Shown: positions 41,250 to 50,701 of the stretch, piece by piece | Numbering within the stretch: position 1 is the first letter of the stretch | Layout: each line of letters begins with the position of its first letter | NCBI GenBank assembly: GCA_903915535.1 | Contig: CAIWTJ010000010.1 | Coordinates: 1 to 64,000, forward strand | Reading direction: 5' to 3' | DNA: 64,000 bases | DNA from: Enhydrobacter aerosaccus | Lineage (GTDB): Bacteria; Pseudomonadota; Alphaproteobacteria; Reyranellales; Reyranellaceae | Position numbers and translations under genes: made by a program | Notes under the pieces: generated by a model | The model's database searches: none | What the model saw: only the letters and a program-made list of their open reading frames with translations | What the model was told of the DNA's origin: nothing

Positions 41250-41702
41250 ATGACTTCTTGCAAAACAACGATTGCGCTGGCGCTTGTTTCGGCGATGACC
41301 GTGGCCGGCATCGCCGCCGCGCAGGCGCCCGGGAACCGGATGTCGCTCAGCATCCCGGCCGGCAAGATCGCCTTCGGGCCCACAGGCGTGAAGACTGAGG
41401 TTGGCGAGCTGCTCGCCGGACCGGCCTACGGTGATCTTGCCAAAGGCGCGCATGGGACCTTCATCCGCATGCCGGCCCATTTCGTGAGCCCGTTGCATTC
41501 GCATACCGAAGACTATCTGGCCGTCGTGATTTCGGGCGTGGGCGTCAACACCCAGCCCGGAAACGCAGACGTGCCGCTGCCCGTCGGGTCGTACTGGTTT
41601 CAGCGCGGCGGCGAGAACCACGTTACCAAGTGCGTGGCCGACACCGACTGTCTCTTCTTTCTGTATCAGCCGGGAAAGTTCGACTACGTGACGGCGAAGT
41701 AA
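41250..41702 (+). CDS. Exported cupin-domain protein
   Basis: 150 residues with a Sec signal (ALALVSAMTVAGIAAAQA). The cupin core shows FVSPLHSHTEDYLAVVISGVG (His-x-His-x4-Glu-like metal motif) and PVGSYWFQRGGENHVTKC (second His). Two Cys near the end may pair. Twenty bp after the GlcG-like gene with its own CAGGGAAATCC ribosome site; the pair probably handles one small ligand in the periplasm. Confidence 0.8.
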   Translation: MTSCKTTIALALVSAMTVAGIAAAQAPGNRMSLSIPAGKIAFGPTGVKTEVGELLAGPAYGDLAKGAHGTFIRMPAHFVSPLHSHTEDYLAVVISGVGVNTQPGNADVPLPVGSYWFQRGGENHVTKCVADTDCLFFLYQPGKFDYVTAK

Positions 41703-41744
41703 GGACTCGCGCCATCCGATCCGGCGGGCTGTTGCGGTTCTCGT

Positions 41745-42473
41745 TCAGCCGACCTTCACAGGCCGGGCGCGCTGGTTGTAGAGCATCTTGCGCAAACGCT
41801 CCTGCTCTTCCGGCGGCAGCTTTTCGCGGTCCACCGAGAGGTCGGCGCCGACCGCCATGCCCTTCTGCACGGCCGGACGCGCGCCCAGTTCCTCGAACCA
41901 GCGCTTGAAGTAGGGGAATTCCTCGATGTCCTGGCCCTGGAATTTCCAATTCACCGTCCACGGGTAGCAGATCATGTCGGCGATCGTGTACTGGTCGCCC
42001 GCGAGATACTTGTTCTTGTAGAGCCGGTTGTTGAGCACGCCGTACAGGCGGTTCACCTCGTCGGTGAAGCGCGTGATCGCATACTTCTGGTCGCCTTCCT
42101 TGGCCTGGTCGACGCGGCGGAAGTGGCCGCACTCGCCGCTCTTGGGACCCTGGTTGGCCATCTGCCAGATCAGCCACTCGTTCACGGTGTGCTTGGTGCG
42201 CAGGTCCTGCGGGTAGAACTTGCCCGCCTTCTCGGCGAGATAGAGCATGATCGCGCCCGATTCGAACACCGCGAAGGGCTTGCCGCCGTCGGCGGGCGCG
42301 GTGTCGACCATTACCGGCATGCGGTGGTTCGGATTCATTTCGAGGAAGGCGTCGCTGAACTGGTCGCCGCGGCCGATGTTCACCGGTACGATCTTGTAGG
42401 GCATGCCCAGCTCTTCGAGCAGGATGGTGACTTTCTTGCCGTTGGGCGTGGGCCAGTAGTGAAGGTCGATCAT
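41745..42473 (-). CDS. Glutathione S-transferase (YfcG/YghU-like)
   Basis: 242 residues. LHYWPTPNGKKVTILLEELG gives the TPNG start of the Nu-class, disulfide-bond-reductase-type GST; NPNHRMPVMVDTAPADGGKP, FESGAIMLYLAEK and QYTIADMICYPWTVNW follow. GGAGGATCCCG precedes ATG 42473, so the upstream extension is rejected. Divergent from the molybdenum hydroxylase gene, 40 bp away. Confidence 0.85.
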   Translation of the reverse strand: MIDLHYWPTPNGKKVTILLEELGMPYKIVPVNIGRGDQFSDAFLEMNPNHRMPVMVDTAPADGGKPFAVFESGAIMLYLAEKAGKFYPQDLRTKHTVNEWLIWQMANQGPKSGECGHFRRVDQAKEGDQKYAITRFTDEVNRLYGVLNNRLYKNKYLAGDQYTIADMICYPWTVNWKFQGQDIEEFPYFKRWFEELGARPAVQKGMAVGADLSVDREKLPPEEQERLRKMLYNQRARPVKVG

Positions 42474-42513
42474 CGGGATCCTCCGGAGGGTTTGACGGGA
42501 GCTTATCGGCGGC

Positions 42514-44796
42514 ATGGCACAGCACGAACAAGAAAAGGTAATCGGTCGATCAATTCGCCGCGTCGAGGACCAGCGGTTCCTTACCGGCCGTGGCCGCTAC
42601 GTCGACGACATCGCAAGCCCGGACTGCCTGTGGGGCCATGTCCTGCGCTCGCCGCACGCGCACGCGACGATCGAGGGGATCGATGTCGCCGCGGCGAAGG
42701 CACTGCCGGGTGTCCATGGCGTTTTTGTTGCGGCCGATCTTGCCGAGCTCGGCCCTATGCCGTGCCTGGCGGCGGTGAAGCCGCTGATCGTGCCGCCGAG
42801 ACAGGCGCTCGCGACGGGCCGCGTGCGCCATGTCGGCGATCCGGTGGCGTTCATCGTGGCCGACAGCGCGGAGATCGCGCGCGAGGCCTCCGAGATGGTG
42901 GAGGTCGACTACGAGTCGTTGCCGTCGGTCGTCGATGGCCGCGCGGCACTCGCGAGCGATGCCCCCGTCCTGTGGGATATCGCGCCCGGCAATGTCGCCT
43001 TCCGCTTCGAGAAGGGCGACGCCGCCGTCGTGCGCGAGGCGATTCGCACGGCCGCGCACGTGGTCGAGATCGACGTGATGAACAACCGCGTGATCGTCTC
43101 GCCGCTCGAACCGCGCGCCGGCATCGCGCGCTATGACGCCGCCACCGACACGCTCGACCTCGAGCTGACGGGGCAGGGCGTCCACGGCATCCGCCGCCAG
43201 TTGGCGGAGTTCGTGTTCAAGGTCTCTCCCGACAAGATCTATCTCCATGCGCCCGATGTCGGTGGCGGCTTCGGCATGAAGAACTTCCTTTATCCTGAAT
43301 GGATCCTGCTGCTGTGGGCGGCGCGCAAGCTCGGCAAGCCCGTGCGCTGGACCGCCGATCGCGCCGAGGAGTTCGTCGCCGGCGCACAGGGCCGCGACAT
43401 CGCGGCGAAGGCCAAGCTCGCACTCGATGCCAGCGGCAAGATCCTGGCGATGGATGTCGAGATGGTGGCCAACATGGGCGCCTACCTCTCGGGCAACGGT
43501 CCGGGCGCGTCGGCGGTGGCGGCTTCGACAGCGCATGGCGGCGTCTACGACATACCCGCAATCCATGTCGACGTGCGCGGCGTCTTCACCAACACCGTGC
43601 CGGTCGATGCCTATCGCGGCGCGGGCAAGCCCGAGGCCAACTACATCACCGAGCGCGCGATCGAGGCGGCGGCGCGCCAGCTCGGTCGCGATCCCGCGGA
43701 TCTGCGGCGCCAGAACCTGATCTCCTCGTTCCCGCACAAGACCGCGATGGGCATGGCGATCGATTCGGGCGGCTTCGTCGCCAACCTCGACCAAGCCGTG
43801 GCGCAGGCCGACGTGGCGGGCTTCGACGCGCGGCGCGCCGAAGCGAAGGCGCGCGGCAAGCTGCTGGGCCTGGGTGTCGGCTGCTTCCTCGAGACCTCGC
43901 GCGGTGCACCCAACGAGGGCGCCGAAGTGCGCTTCGACACCGACGGCACGGTGATGGTCGCCGTCGGCACCGAGTCCAACGGTCAGGGCCACGAGACCGC
44001 CTTCGCCCAGATCGCGGCCGATCGGCTGGGCGTGCCGATGGAGGTGATCCGCTACGTCCAGGCCGACACGCGCGCGGTGAAGAGCGGTTCCGGCCATGGC
44101 GGTGCGCGCTCCATGCATATGGGCGGCGCGGCCGTCGTGAAGGCGATCGATGCGACGCTTGCAAAGGCGCGCAGCCTCGCGGCCCATCTTTTGCAAGCGA
44201 GCGAGGATGAGCTGGTATTTGCGTCCGGCGGTTTCGCGGTGCGCGGCAGCGAGCGGCGTATCGACCTCCTGTCGATGGCGCGCGAGAGCGGAAGTTCCTT
44301 TGTCGCCCACGTGATGAACATGACCGACGTTTTCACCTTCCCGAGCGGCTGCCATGTCGCGGAGATCGAGGTCGATCCCGACACCGGTGCGGCGGCGCTG
44401 GTACGCTATACCGCCGTCGACGATTACGGCCGGCTGATCAACCCGCAGCTCACGGTGGGGCAGGTGCAGGGCGGCGTGGCGCAGGGCATCGGCCAGGCGC
44501 TGGTCGAGCACACGGTTTACGATCCCCAGTCCGGTCAGCTGCTGAGCGGCTCTCTGATGGACTACGCGATGCCGCGCGCCGACGATTTCCCGAACTTCGA
44601 CATCACGCTGGTCGAACGGCCGACGGCGGCCAATCCGCTGGGCGTCAAGGGGTCGGGCCAGGCGGGCTGTATCTCGGCGCCGCAGACGATCATGGCCGCC
44701 GTCCTCGATGCGCTGCGTCCCGCCGGCGTGGAAACGCTCGACATGCCGGCGACGCCGGAGCGGATCTGGCACGCGCTGCGTCAGGCAGCCGCTTGA
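42514..44796 (+). CDS. Molybdenum hydroxylase large subunit (xanthine dehydrogenase/CoxL form II-like)
   Basis: 760 residues. N-domain GRSIRRVEDQRFLTGRGRYVDD; the cofactor region shows PDVGGGFGMKNFLYPEW and the active-site loop VDAYRGAGKPEANY, the AYRGAG form-II type rather than the AYRCSFR of true CO dehydrogenase. The late motif, usually GVGE with the catalytic Glu, reads GVKGSGQAGCISAP, i.e. Gln at that position. The medium (FAD) and small (2Fe-2S) subunits are not adjacent. Substrate unknown. The stop overlaps the EamA start (TTGA). Confidence 0.85.
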   Translation: MAQHEQEKVIGRSIRRVEDQRFLTGRGRYVDDIASPDCLWGHVLRSPHAHATIEGIDVAAAKALPGVHGVFVAADLAELGPMPCLAAVKPLIVPPRQALATGRVRHVGDPVAFIVADSAEIAREASEMVEVDYESLPSVVDGRAALASDAPVLWDIAPGNVAFRFEKGDAAVVREAIRTAAHVVEIDVMNNRVIVSPLEPRAGIARYDAATDTLDLELTGQGVHGIRRQLAEFVFKVSPDKIYLHAPDVGGGFGMKNFLYPEWILLLWAARKLGKPVRWTADRAEEFVAGAQGRDIAAKAKLALDASGKILAMDVEMVANMGAYLSGNGPGASAVAASTAHGGVYDIPAIHVDVRGVFTNTVPVDAYRGAGKPEANYITERAIEAAARQLGRDPADLRRQNLISSFPHKTAMGMAIDSGGFVANLDQAVAQADVAGFDARRAEAKARGKLLGLGVGCFLETSRGAPNEGAEVRFDTDGTVMVAVGTESNGQGHETAFAQIAADRLGVPMEVIRYVQADTRAVKSGSGHGGARSMHMGGAAVVKAIDATLAKARSLAAHLLQASEDELVFASGGFAVRGSERRIDLLSMARESGSSFVAHVMNMTDVFTFPSGCHVAEIEVDPDTGAAALVRYTAVDDYGRLINPQLTVGQVQGGVAQGIGQALVEHTVYDPQSGQLLSGSLMDYAMPRADDFPNFDITLVERPTAANPLGVKGSGQAGCISAPQTIMAAVLDALRPAGVETLDMPATPERIWHALRQAAA

Positions 44797-45695
44797 GCGA
44801 CGCGCCGGCGCCCCCACCCGCCACGGCGCGACAACGCATCATCGCCGGCATCCTGTTCATGTGCGGCGGGGGACTGCTGTTCCCGGTGATGAGCGGCTTC
44901 GCCAAGTTCCTGGGCGAGGACGGCTACGACTCGCTGCAGATCTCCTGGGCGCGCGCCTTCGGTCACATCGTCTACATGCTGCTGGTGTTCGTGCCGCGGT
45001 TCGGGACGCAGATGCTGCGCACGCGGCGCTTCGGCACGCAGCTCTTCCGCTCGACGATGCTGTTCATCTCGAACCTGTCGAGCTTTGCCGCGATCACCTT
45101 CATCCCGCTCGCCAAGGCCGCCTCGATCACCATGATGGCGCCGTTCTTCGTGCTGCCGATCGCCTGGTTCTGGCTCGGCGAGCGCTCGACGCGTGGCCGG
45201 CTGGTGGCGATGGCGGTGGGGTTCGCGGGCGTGCTCCTGGTGATCCGGCCGGGCACCGAGCTGTTCCAGTGGGCCTCGCTGCTCTCGCTGTTGAGCGGTC
45301 TTTGCTACGCGGTCTACCAGGTCGTGACGCGCCTGATCTCGACCATCGACTCGCCCGAGACCTCTGGCTTCTACAGTTCGCTGGTGGGCGGCATCGGCAT
45401 GTTCGCCGTTCTGCCGTTCGTCTGGAAGACACCCGAGACGGCGCGCGACATCTTCTACTTCTGCAGCCTGGGCGTGATCGGCGGCACCGGCCATTACTTC
45501 GTGGCCAAGGCGCTGGCCTATGCGCCTGCCAACGTCGTAGCGCCGTTCCAGTACTTCCAGCTGCTGGGCTCGGTGGCGATCGGCTATCTCTTCTTCGGCG
45601 ACTTTCCCGATCTTCTGGGCTGGATCGGTGCCGCCACCATCGTGGGCGGCGGCCTCTACATCGGCTGGTCGCAGACGCGCAAGGCCAAGCCTTAG
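44793..45695 (+). CDS. EamA/DMT-family transporter
   Basis: 300 residues, ten spans in two EamA repeats (first FMCGGGLLFPVMSGFAKFLGE to FAGVLLVIRPGTELF, second SLLSLLSGLCYAVYQVVTRL to IVGGGLYIGWSQ). TTG 44793 overlaps the hydroxylase stop, suggesting coupled translation and perhaps export or import of its substrate or product. Overlaps the convergent nuclease gene by 4 bp. Confidence 0.85.
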   Translation: MSDAPAPPPATARQRIIAGILFMCGGGLLFPVMSGFAKFLGEDGYDSLQISWARAFGHIVYMLLVFVPRFGTQMLRTRRFGTQLFRSTMLFISNLSSFAAITFIPLAKAASITMMAPFFVLPIAWFWLGERSTRGRLVAMAVGFAGVLLVIRPGTELFQWASLLSLLSGLCYAVYQVVTRLISTIDSPETSGFYSSLVGGIGMFAVLPFVWKTPETARDIFYFCSLGVIGGTGHYFVAKALAYAPANVVAPFQYFQLLGSVAIGYLFFGDFPDLLGWIGAATIVGGGLYIGWSQTRKAKP

Positions 45696-46510
45696 CAGAG
45701 GTCGAGTCTGCTCCACATCGCCGGCGCCATGTCGAGAAGACGCGTGCGGTCGCGCGGCGTGAGCGCGTCGAGGAAGGTGAGCCCGACCCGATCCTCGATG
45801 TCGCCCGCCTTGACCATGAACTGCTTCAGCGCCTCGACGGCGGTCTTGCCCGCCTTGTCGACTGGCTTGTTGGGCAGCACGAAGGCGATGATGCGCTTGC
45901 GCTGGGGATCGTAGAGGATCTTGTAGAAGGCGGTGGGCACGGCGACCTTGTCGTCGCCCACCGTCTCCGGCGCTTCGGCGTAGATCGGGCCGGAGATCGC
46001 GACCAGCTCGTTGTGCTTGCACACCCAGATACGCGTGAGCTTCTCGAGATCGGCCCAGATGCCGCGGTTCATGCCGATGCCGACCTGCGGCGCCATGTTC
46101 GAGAGGTAAAAGCTCTCGATCATCGCCTCGCGGCTGAACTTCATGTCGGCGGCCGGTGCCATGTGCCCGCGATCGTAGCCGCTGGCGGCGTAGTCCTTCA
46201 GCTCCGACCGCTGGCCGGGCTTGAGGTCGGGATCGGGCGCGAAGGGGTTCTTGAGCGCCGTGCGGTCGGCGGTGCCCTTGAAGCGGTCCGTATTCAGGAC
46301 CTCGAGCACCCAGTCGGGCGTGAGGCGATTCTTGTTGTACGAAAGCACGTAGCCGGCGCGACAGAGGATCGTGTGGTCGGGTGCTTCGCTCCCCTTGTAT
46401 TCGGGCGCGCCCGTGATGCTCAGCATGGCCTTGCAATCGTCGTCCGCGGCCGCCGCGGGCAGTGCCCACGCGACGAGAACGAGCGAGAGGATCGATGCGA
46501 GCACGCGCAT
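45692..46510 (-). CDS. Exported DNA/RNA non-specific endonuclease (NUC1 family)
   Basis: 272 residues. A signal peptide (LASILSLVLVAWALPAAAA) is followed by a beta-beta-alpha-metal nuclease with the DRGH motif in YDRGHMAPAADMKFS (His as base, Arg) and the metal Asn in MNRGIWADLEKL. Three Cys may pair. Acts on nucleic acid outside the cytosol, perhaps for nutrient salvage or defence against extracellular DNA. Ends opposite the EamA gene. Confidence 0.85.
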   Translation of the reverse strand: MRVLASILSLVLVAWALPAAAADDDCKAMLSITGAPEYKGSEAPDHTILCRAGYVLSYNKNRLTPDWVLEVLNTDRFKGTADRTALKNPFAPDPDLKPGQRSELKDYAASGYDRGHMAPAADMKFSREAMIESFYLSNMAPQVGIGMNRGIWADLEKLTRIWVCKHNELVAISGPIYAEAPETVGDDKVAVPTAFYKILYDPQRKRIIAFVLPNKPVDKAGKTAVEALKQFMVKAGDIEDRVGLTFLDALTPRDRTRLLDMAPAMWSRLDLC

Positions 46511-46514
46511 TCGG

Positions 46515-46832
46515 CTACTTCTTCGCCAGCGCCGAAATCGCCTTGGAAATCACGAAACTGCCGCCGCTGATGCCGAGCAGGATAAGGACGCTGGTCGGAA
46601 TCTCGACGAACGCGCCGGCCTCCAGCGAGAGGACCAGGAAGGCGCCCGCGATCACGAAGGTGAAGAGCAGCAACTGGAAGCGCGACAGGCTGGTCTTGCC
46701 GGTGTCGTGTTCGTCAAGAAGGGTCGACAGGTCGATCTTGCCCTTGAGGATCGTGTACACGACCGCGGCGAACGCGCCGAGGAACACGAGGGCAAGAACC
46801 ACCATGAGGCCGAACGATGTGTAGGTGACCAT
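46515..46832 (-). CDS. Small two- to three-span membrane protein
   Basis: 105 residues: FGLMVVLALVFLGAFAAVVY, a cytosolic segment LLDEHDTGKTSLSRFQ, then LLLFTFVIAGAFLVLSLE and VLILLGISGGSFVISKAIS. The GKTSLSRFQLLLFTFVI stretch resembles a recurrent bacterial membrane family. Four bp before the nuclease gene's ATG, so the two are likely co-transcribed. Paired with the next membrane gene. Confidence 0.65.
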   Translation of the reverse strand: MVTYTSFGLMVVLALVFLGAFAAVVYTILKGKIDLSTLLDEHDTGKTSLSRFQLLLFTFVIAGAFLVLSLEAGAFVEIPTSVLILLGISGGSFVISKAISALAKK

Positions 46833-46850
46833 GGACGCGGGCTTTCTGGA

Positions 46851-47180
46851 TCAGGAGCGGAAGAACTTGCCGCCGAGATAGAGCGCCTGGCTCGCGAGCG
46901 CGGCTGCCAGCATCCAGGGCTCGGCGTCGGGCAGGGCGCGCGGAACGGCAACTGCCTTTGCGTCGATCACGCAGTGTGCGAGGTAGATCGCGGAGAGGAC
47001 GATGGCCGCCGCGAGAGCCGGGATGCGTTCGAGCTGCGTCTTCCTGTCTGCGCGTCCCGCCAGCAGCCCCGACAGCGGTATCCCGCCGGCGAGCATCTTG
47101 TAGACGACCGAGCCGATCAGGCCGAACGTCGCAATGCAAAGCGCTCCCTGCACGATTTCGATGAAGAAATCATATGACAT
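46851..47180 (-). CDS. Small membrane protein, partner of the previous gene
   Basis: 109 residues, three spans (IVQGALCIATFGLIGSVVYK; LAAAIVLSAIYLAHCVIDA; MLAAALASQALYLGGKFF) with a basic inter-span loop (LLAGRADRKTQLERIP) comparable to LLDEHDTGKTSLSRFQ in the next gene. The two genes, 18 bp apart, are probably a membrane pair, perhaps with the exported nuclease. ATG 47180 is the first Met after a non-membrane upstream extension. Confidence 0.6.
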   Translation of the reverse strand: MSYDFFIEIVQGALCIATFGLIGSVVYKMLAGGIPLSGLLAGRADRKTQLERIPALAAAIVLSAIYLAHCVIDAKAVAVPRALPDAEPWMLAAALASQALYLGGKFFRS

Positions 47181-47235
47181 GCGGGCAACGCTATACGACC
47201 GATGTCCGAATGGAAATCCCCGCGCGGTGAGCGGA

Positions 47236-50200
47236 TCAGGCTTCGAGCATCTCCCGCACCTTGTGCCCGAGCGTCGACATGGCAAAGGGCTTGGTCAGGA
47301 TCGACATGCCGGGATCGAGGTGGCCGTTGCCGATCGCGGCGTTCTCCGCGTAGCCGGTGATGAACAGGACCTTCAGGTCCCGGCGCAGCGCGCGAGCGGC
47401 ATCCGCCACCTGGCGGCCGTTCAGTCCGCCGGGCAGCCCGACATCGGTGATCATGAGATCGATGCGCGCGCCCGACTCGACGATCTGGAGAGCGGATGGA
47501 CCGTCGGCCGCCTCGAGGATGTGATAACGCTGCTCGGTCAGGACCTCGGCCACCAGCATGCGCACGGTGGCATCGTCGTCGACCACCAGCACGCTCTCGC
47601 CGAAGCCGCGTTCCACGGCTGCGTCCTCGACCGACACGATTTCTTCCGCGGTTCCCACGAAGCGCGGGAAATAGAGGCACATGGTCGTGCCCTTGCCGAC
47701 TTCGGAATAGATCCGCACCTGTCCCCCGGATTGCCGCACGAAGCCGTAGATCATCGACAGGCCGAGCCCGGTGCCCTGGCCGAGCGGCTTGGTGGTGAAG
47801 AACGGATCGAAGGCGCGCGCCACGACCTCGGGTGTCATGCCGGTGCCGGTGTCGGTCGCGCAGACCGAGATGTACTGCCCGGGCGAGATGTCGCGTTCCC
47901 GGGCGGCGTGCTCGTCGAGCCATTTGTTGGCCGTCTCGATGGTGAGGTTGCCGCCGTCCGGCATGGCGTCGCGCGCATTGATGCAGAGATTGAGCAGCGC
48001 GCTCTCGAGCTGCGGCGCGTCGATCTTCGCGGGCCACAGGCCGCCCGCACCGATCACCTCGACGGCGATCGTGGGGCCCATTGTGCGGCGGATCAGGTCT
48101 TCCATGCCGGAGATCAGCCGATTGACGTCGGTCGGGCGCGGATCGAGCGTCTGACGGCGCGAGAAGGCGAGCAGCCGATGCGTGAGCCCGGCGGCGCGAT
48201 TGGCGGCGTCGACCGCGGCCTTCAGGAAGCGGTCGACATCCGCGACACGGCCGGTCGAAAGCCGGTGCTGGACGCGATCGAGCGCGCCGGTGATGCCCTG
48301 CAGCAGATTGTTGAAGTCGTGCGCGATGCCGCCGGTGAGCTGGCCCACCGCCTCCATCTTCTGCGCCTGGCGCAGCTGTTCCTCGGCCTGGGCGAGAGCG
48401 GCCGCCTGGGCCTGCTGCTCGGTGACGTCGCGCGCCACGGCATAGAGCCGGTTGTCCGCCGACACCGCCGACCAGGACAGCGTGCGATAGCTGCCGTCGC
48501 GCGTGCGACAGCGATTGACGAAGTCGACCGTCGCGGCGCCGCCGGCCACGCGTTTGATTTCCGCTCGGCTCACCTCGATGTCATCGGGGTGTTCGATCCA
48601 TTCGCTGGTCCGGCCGACCAGCTCGCTCTCCGACCAGCCGAGCACGCGCGTCGCCGCGGGATTGACGCTCAGCCAGACGCCGTGGCTGTCGGTGACGACC
48701 AATATGTCCTGGCTGACCTGCCAGGTGCGGTCGCGCTCGGCGGTTCTCTGTTCGAGACGTGCTTCGAGGCGCGCTTCGGCATTCTTCTGGTCGTCGACGT
48801 CGGTGTTGGTGCCGATCCATCGCACGATCGTCCCGTCGGTGCCGCGCAGGGCGATCGCGCGGGCAAGATGCCAGCGCCAGGTGCCGTCGTAGCGGCGCAG
48901 ACGGAACTCGGTCTGGTAGTCGTCGCCGGAGGACAAGGCCTGGGCCCAGCGGCTGGCGGCCGCCGAGATGTCCTCGGGATGGACCATCGAGCTCCAGCCC
49001 GAGCCGTCGAGCTCGCCCGGCCTCAAGCCGCTGTAGGCGTAGACTTGGTCGTTAAACCAGTCGAGCTCGCCATTGGGCGGTGACGTCCAGACATGGTTCG
49101 GCATGACTTGCGCCAGGACGCGGAACTGCGCCTCGCTGGTGCGCAGCACCTCTTGGCTGCGGACGCGCTCGATATGCGCCCACGACCGTTCGGTCACCTC
49201 CGTGAGCAGGGCCAGGTCATCCCTCGACCACTGCCGCGGTTCCCGGTCGTGAATCGCCATCAGCGCCGAAAGCCGTCCGTTCTTGACCAACGGCATGCAC
49301 ATCGTCGCTGAGATGCCCATGGCATGATAGGCGGCGGCATCTTCCGGTGGCAGCTCGGCCACGGCGTCCCTCACCACCAGCGGTAGTCCTTCGCTGAGAT
49401 TGTCGACGGCAAGCCGGCCAAAATCGGCCAGGCGGTAATGGCCGACGATCGAGGGCGATCCCGGCGCGCACCAGTCGCCGCGGATGGTGAAGCCGTCCTC
49501 GTTCTCGTCCACGTCGGCGTAGGCGCAGATCGAAACGTCGAGATGCTGGCCGACCATGCGCGTGGTCGTGCGGAGGATCGCATCGGCGTCGACACTGCTG
49601 GCGGCTTCCTTGCCGAGCTGGTCGAGGAAGCGCAGCCGTGCCTCGTTGGCGCGCACCGCCCTCGAGGCGAGCAGCCGCTCGGTGGCGCCGCGGATACGGG
49701 CCGCCACCTCGCGCACCAGCGCCAGATCGCCCGTCGTCCAGTGGCGCACGGTGGCATTGTTGATGAACAGCACGGCGACCAGTCGGCCGTTTTCGACAAT
49801 GGGCTCGTTGACGAAGGCGGAAGCGCTGCGCGCCATCAGGGCATCGGCGGCTTCCTGCGTGCGCGGGTCGGCGGTCACATCGGCAATGGTGATGAACTCG
49901 CCGCGCTTCAGGCTGTCGATGAAGCTGCCGTATCCCCGCAGGGGCAGCGTCCCCGCGAGCGTTTCGATCCCCGGCGCCGTCCAGTCGCGCTGGACGGTGA
50001 GGGTCTCGGCAACGGGATCGATCGTGCCGTAGCCGACCCGGTGCGTTGCCAGCGCCTCGCCCAGTATCCTCGAAGCCTCGTACTGGATGATGTCCGGATC
50101 GTCGGCGTCGCGCAGAACCTCGGTGAGCCTCAACAACGCGTCCCGCCGCGCTTCGACCTGCACCCGCTCGGTGGTCTCGACCACGATGGCCACGACGCCG

Positions 50201-50652
50201 CCCGGCCTGCCGGAATCGTCGGGCACCGGCGAATAGTCGAGATTCATCCACACCGGCTCGGGCTGGCCCGACCGATAGAGGGTCAGCTGCTGGTCCTTGT
50301 AGGACAGCGTCTTTCCGGCAAGGCCCACCTTCATGACGTTGTCGTTGAAGTCGGCGACTTCCGGCCAGCCTTCGCGCACCTTGCTGCCGAGCAGGCCAGG
50401 ATGGCGGCCGCCCGCGAAGACCGAATAGGCATCGTTGTAGAGCATGTAGCCGTCTTCGCCCCACAGCAGGACGATCGGCACGGGAGAGTGAACCAGGATG
50501 CCGACGGCGGTCTTCAGGCTCTGTGGCCAGTCCGCGGGCGGTCCCAGCGATTTCGACCAGTCGAAGGCCGCGATGCGCTGCGCCATCTCGCCCGGAGCCG
50601 CCAGAAAAGGCAGTTCGGACGGCTTTTTACCGCTGGCGTTTGGATCTGGCAT
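47236..50652 (-). CDS. Hybrid sensor histidine kinase with multiple PAS/GAF domains
   Basis: 1138 residues, soluble. Order: PAS (about 40-160), GAF (about 185-330), GAF (about 360-510), PAS (about 540-650, [16 protein letters not shown] and a PAC segment), PAS (about 690-790), then HisKA with phosphorylatable His in [16 protein letters not shown], an HATPase domain ([38 protein letters not shown]) and a receiver ([14 protein letters not shown], then [11 protein letters not shown] with the Asp, and TKPF). Phosphorelay inside one protein is expected; the downstream output regulator is not adjacent. ATG 50652 with GGGGGAGAAG upstream. Confidence 0.9.
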   Translation of the reverse strand: MPDPNASGKKPSELPFLAAPGEMAQRIAAFDWSKSLGPPADWPQSLKTAVGILVHSPVPIVLLWGEDGYMLYNDAYSVFAGGRHPGLLGSKVREGWPEVADFNDNVMKVGLAGKTLSYKDQQLTLYRSGQPEPVWMNLDYSPVPDDSGRPGGVVAIVVETTERVQVEARRDALLRLTEVLRDADDPDIIQYEASRILGEALATHRVGYGTIDPVAETLTVQRDWTAPGIETLAGTLPLRGYGSFIDSLKRGEFITIADVTADPRTQEAADALMARSASAFVNEPIVENGRLVAVLFINNATVRHWTTGDLALVREVAARIRGATERLLASRAVRANEARLRFLDQLGKEAASSVDADAILRTTTRMVGQHLDVSICAYADVDENEDGFTIRGDWCAPGSPSIVGHYRLADFGRLAVDNLSEGLPLVVRDAVAELPPEDAAAYHAMGISATMCMPLVKNGRLSALMAIHDREPRQWSRDDLALLTEVTERSWAHIERVRSQEVLRTSEAQFRVLAQVMPNHVWTSPPNGELDWFNDQVYAYSGLRPGELDGSGWSSMVHPEDISAAASRWAQALSSGDDYQTEFRLRRYDGTWRWHLARAIALRGTDGTIVRWIGTNTDVDDQKNAEARLEARLEQRTAERDRTWQVSQDILVVTDSHGVWLSVNPAATRVLGWSESELVGRTSEWIEHPDDIEVSRAEIKRVAGGAATVDFVNRCRTRDGSYRTLSWSAVSADNRLYAVARDVTEQQAQAAALAQAEEQLRQAQKMEAVGQLTGGIAHDFNNLLQGITGALDRVQHRLSTGRVADVDRFLKAAVDAANRAAGLTHRLLAFSRRQTLDPRPTDVNRLISGMEDLIRRTMGPTIAVEVIGAGGLWPAKIDAPQLESALLNLCINARDAMPDGGNLTIETANKWLDEHAARERDISPGQYISVCATDTGTGMTPEVVARAFDPFFTTKPLGQGTGLGLSMIYGFVRQSGGQVRIYSEVGKGTTMCLYFPRFVGTAEEIVSVEDAAVERGFGESVLVVDDDATVRMLVAEVLTEQRYHILEAADGPSALQIVESGARIDLMITDVGLPGGLNGRQVADAARALRRDLKVLFITGYAENAAIGNGHLDPGMSILTKPFAMSTLGHKVREMLEA

Positions 50653-50701
50653 CTTCTCCCCCGAAAACAGCAAACGCAGGACGGGAGAAAAGGTTGCGGG
50701 A

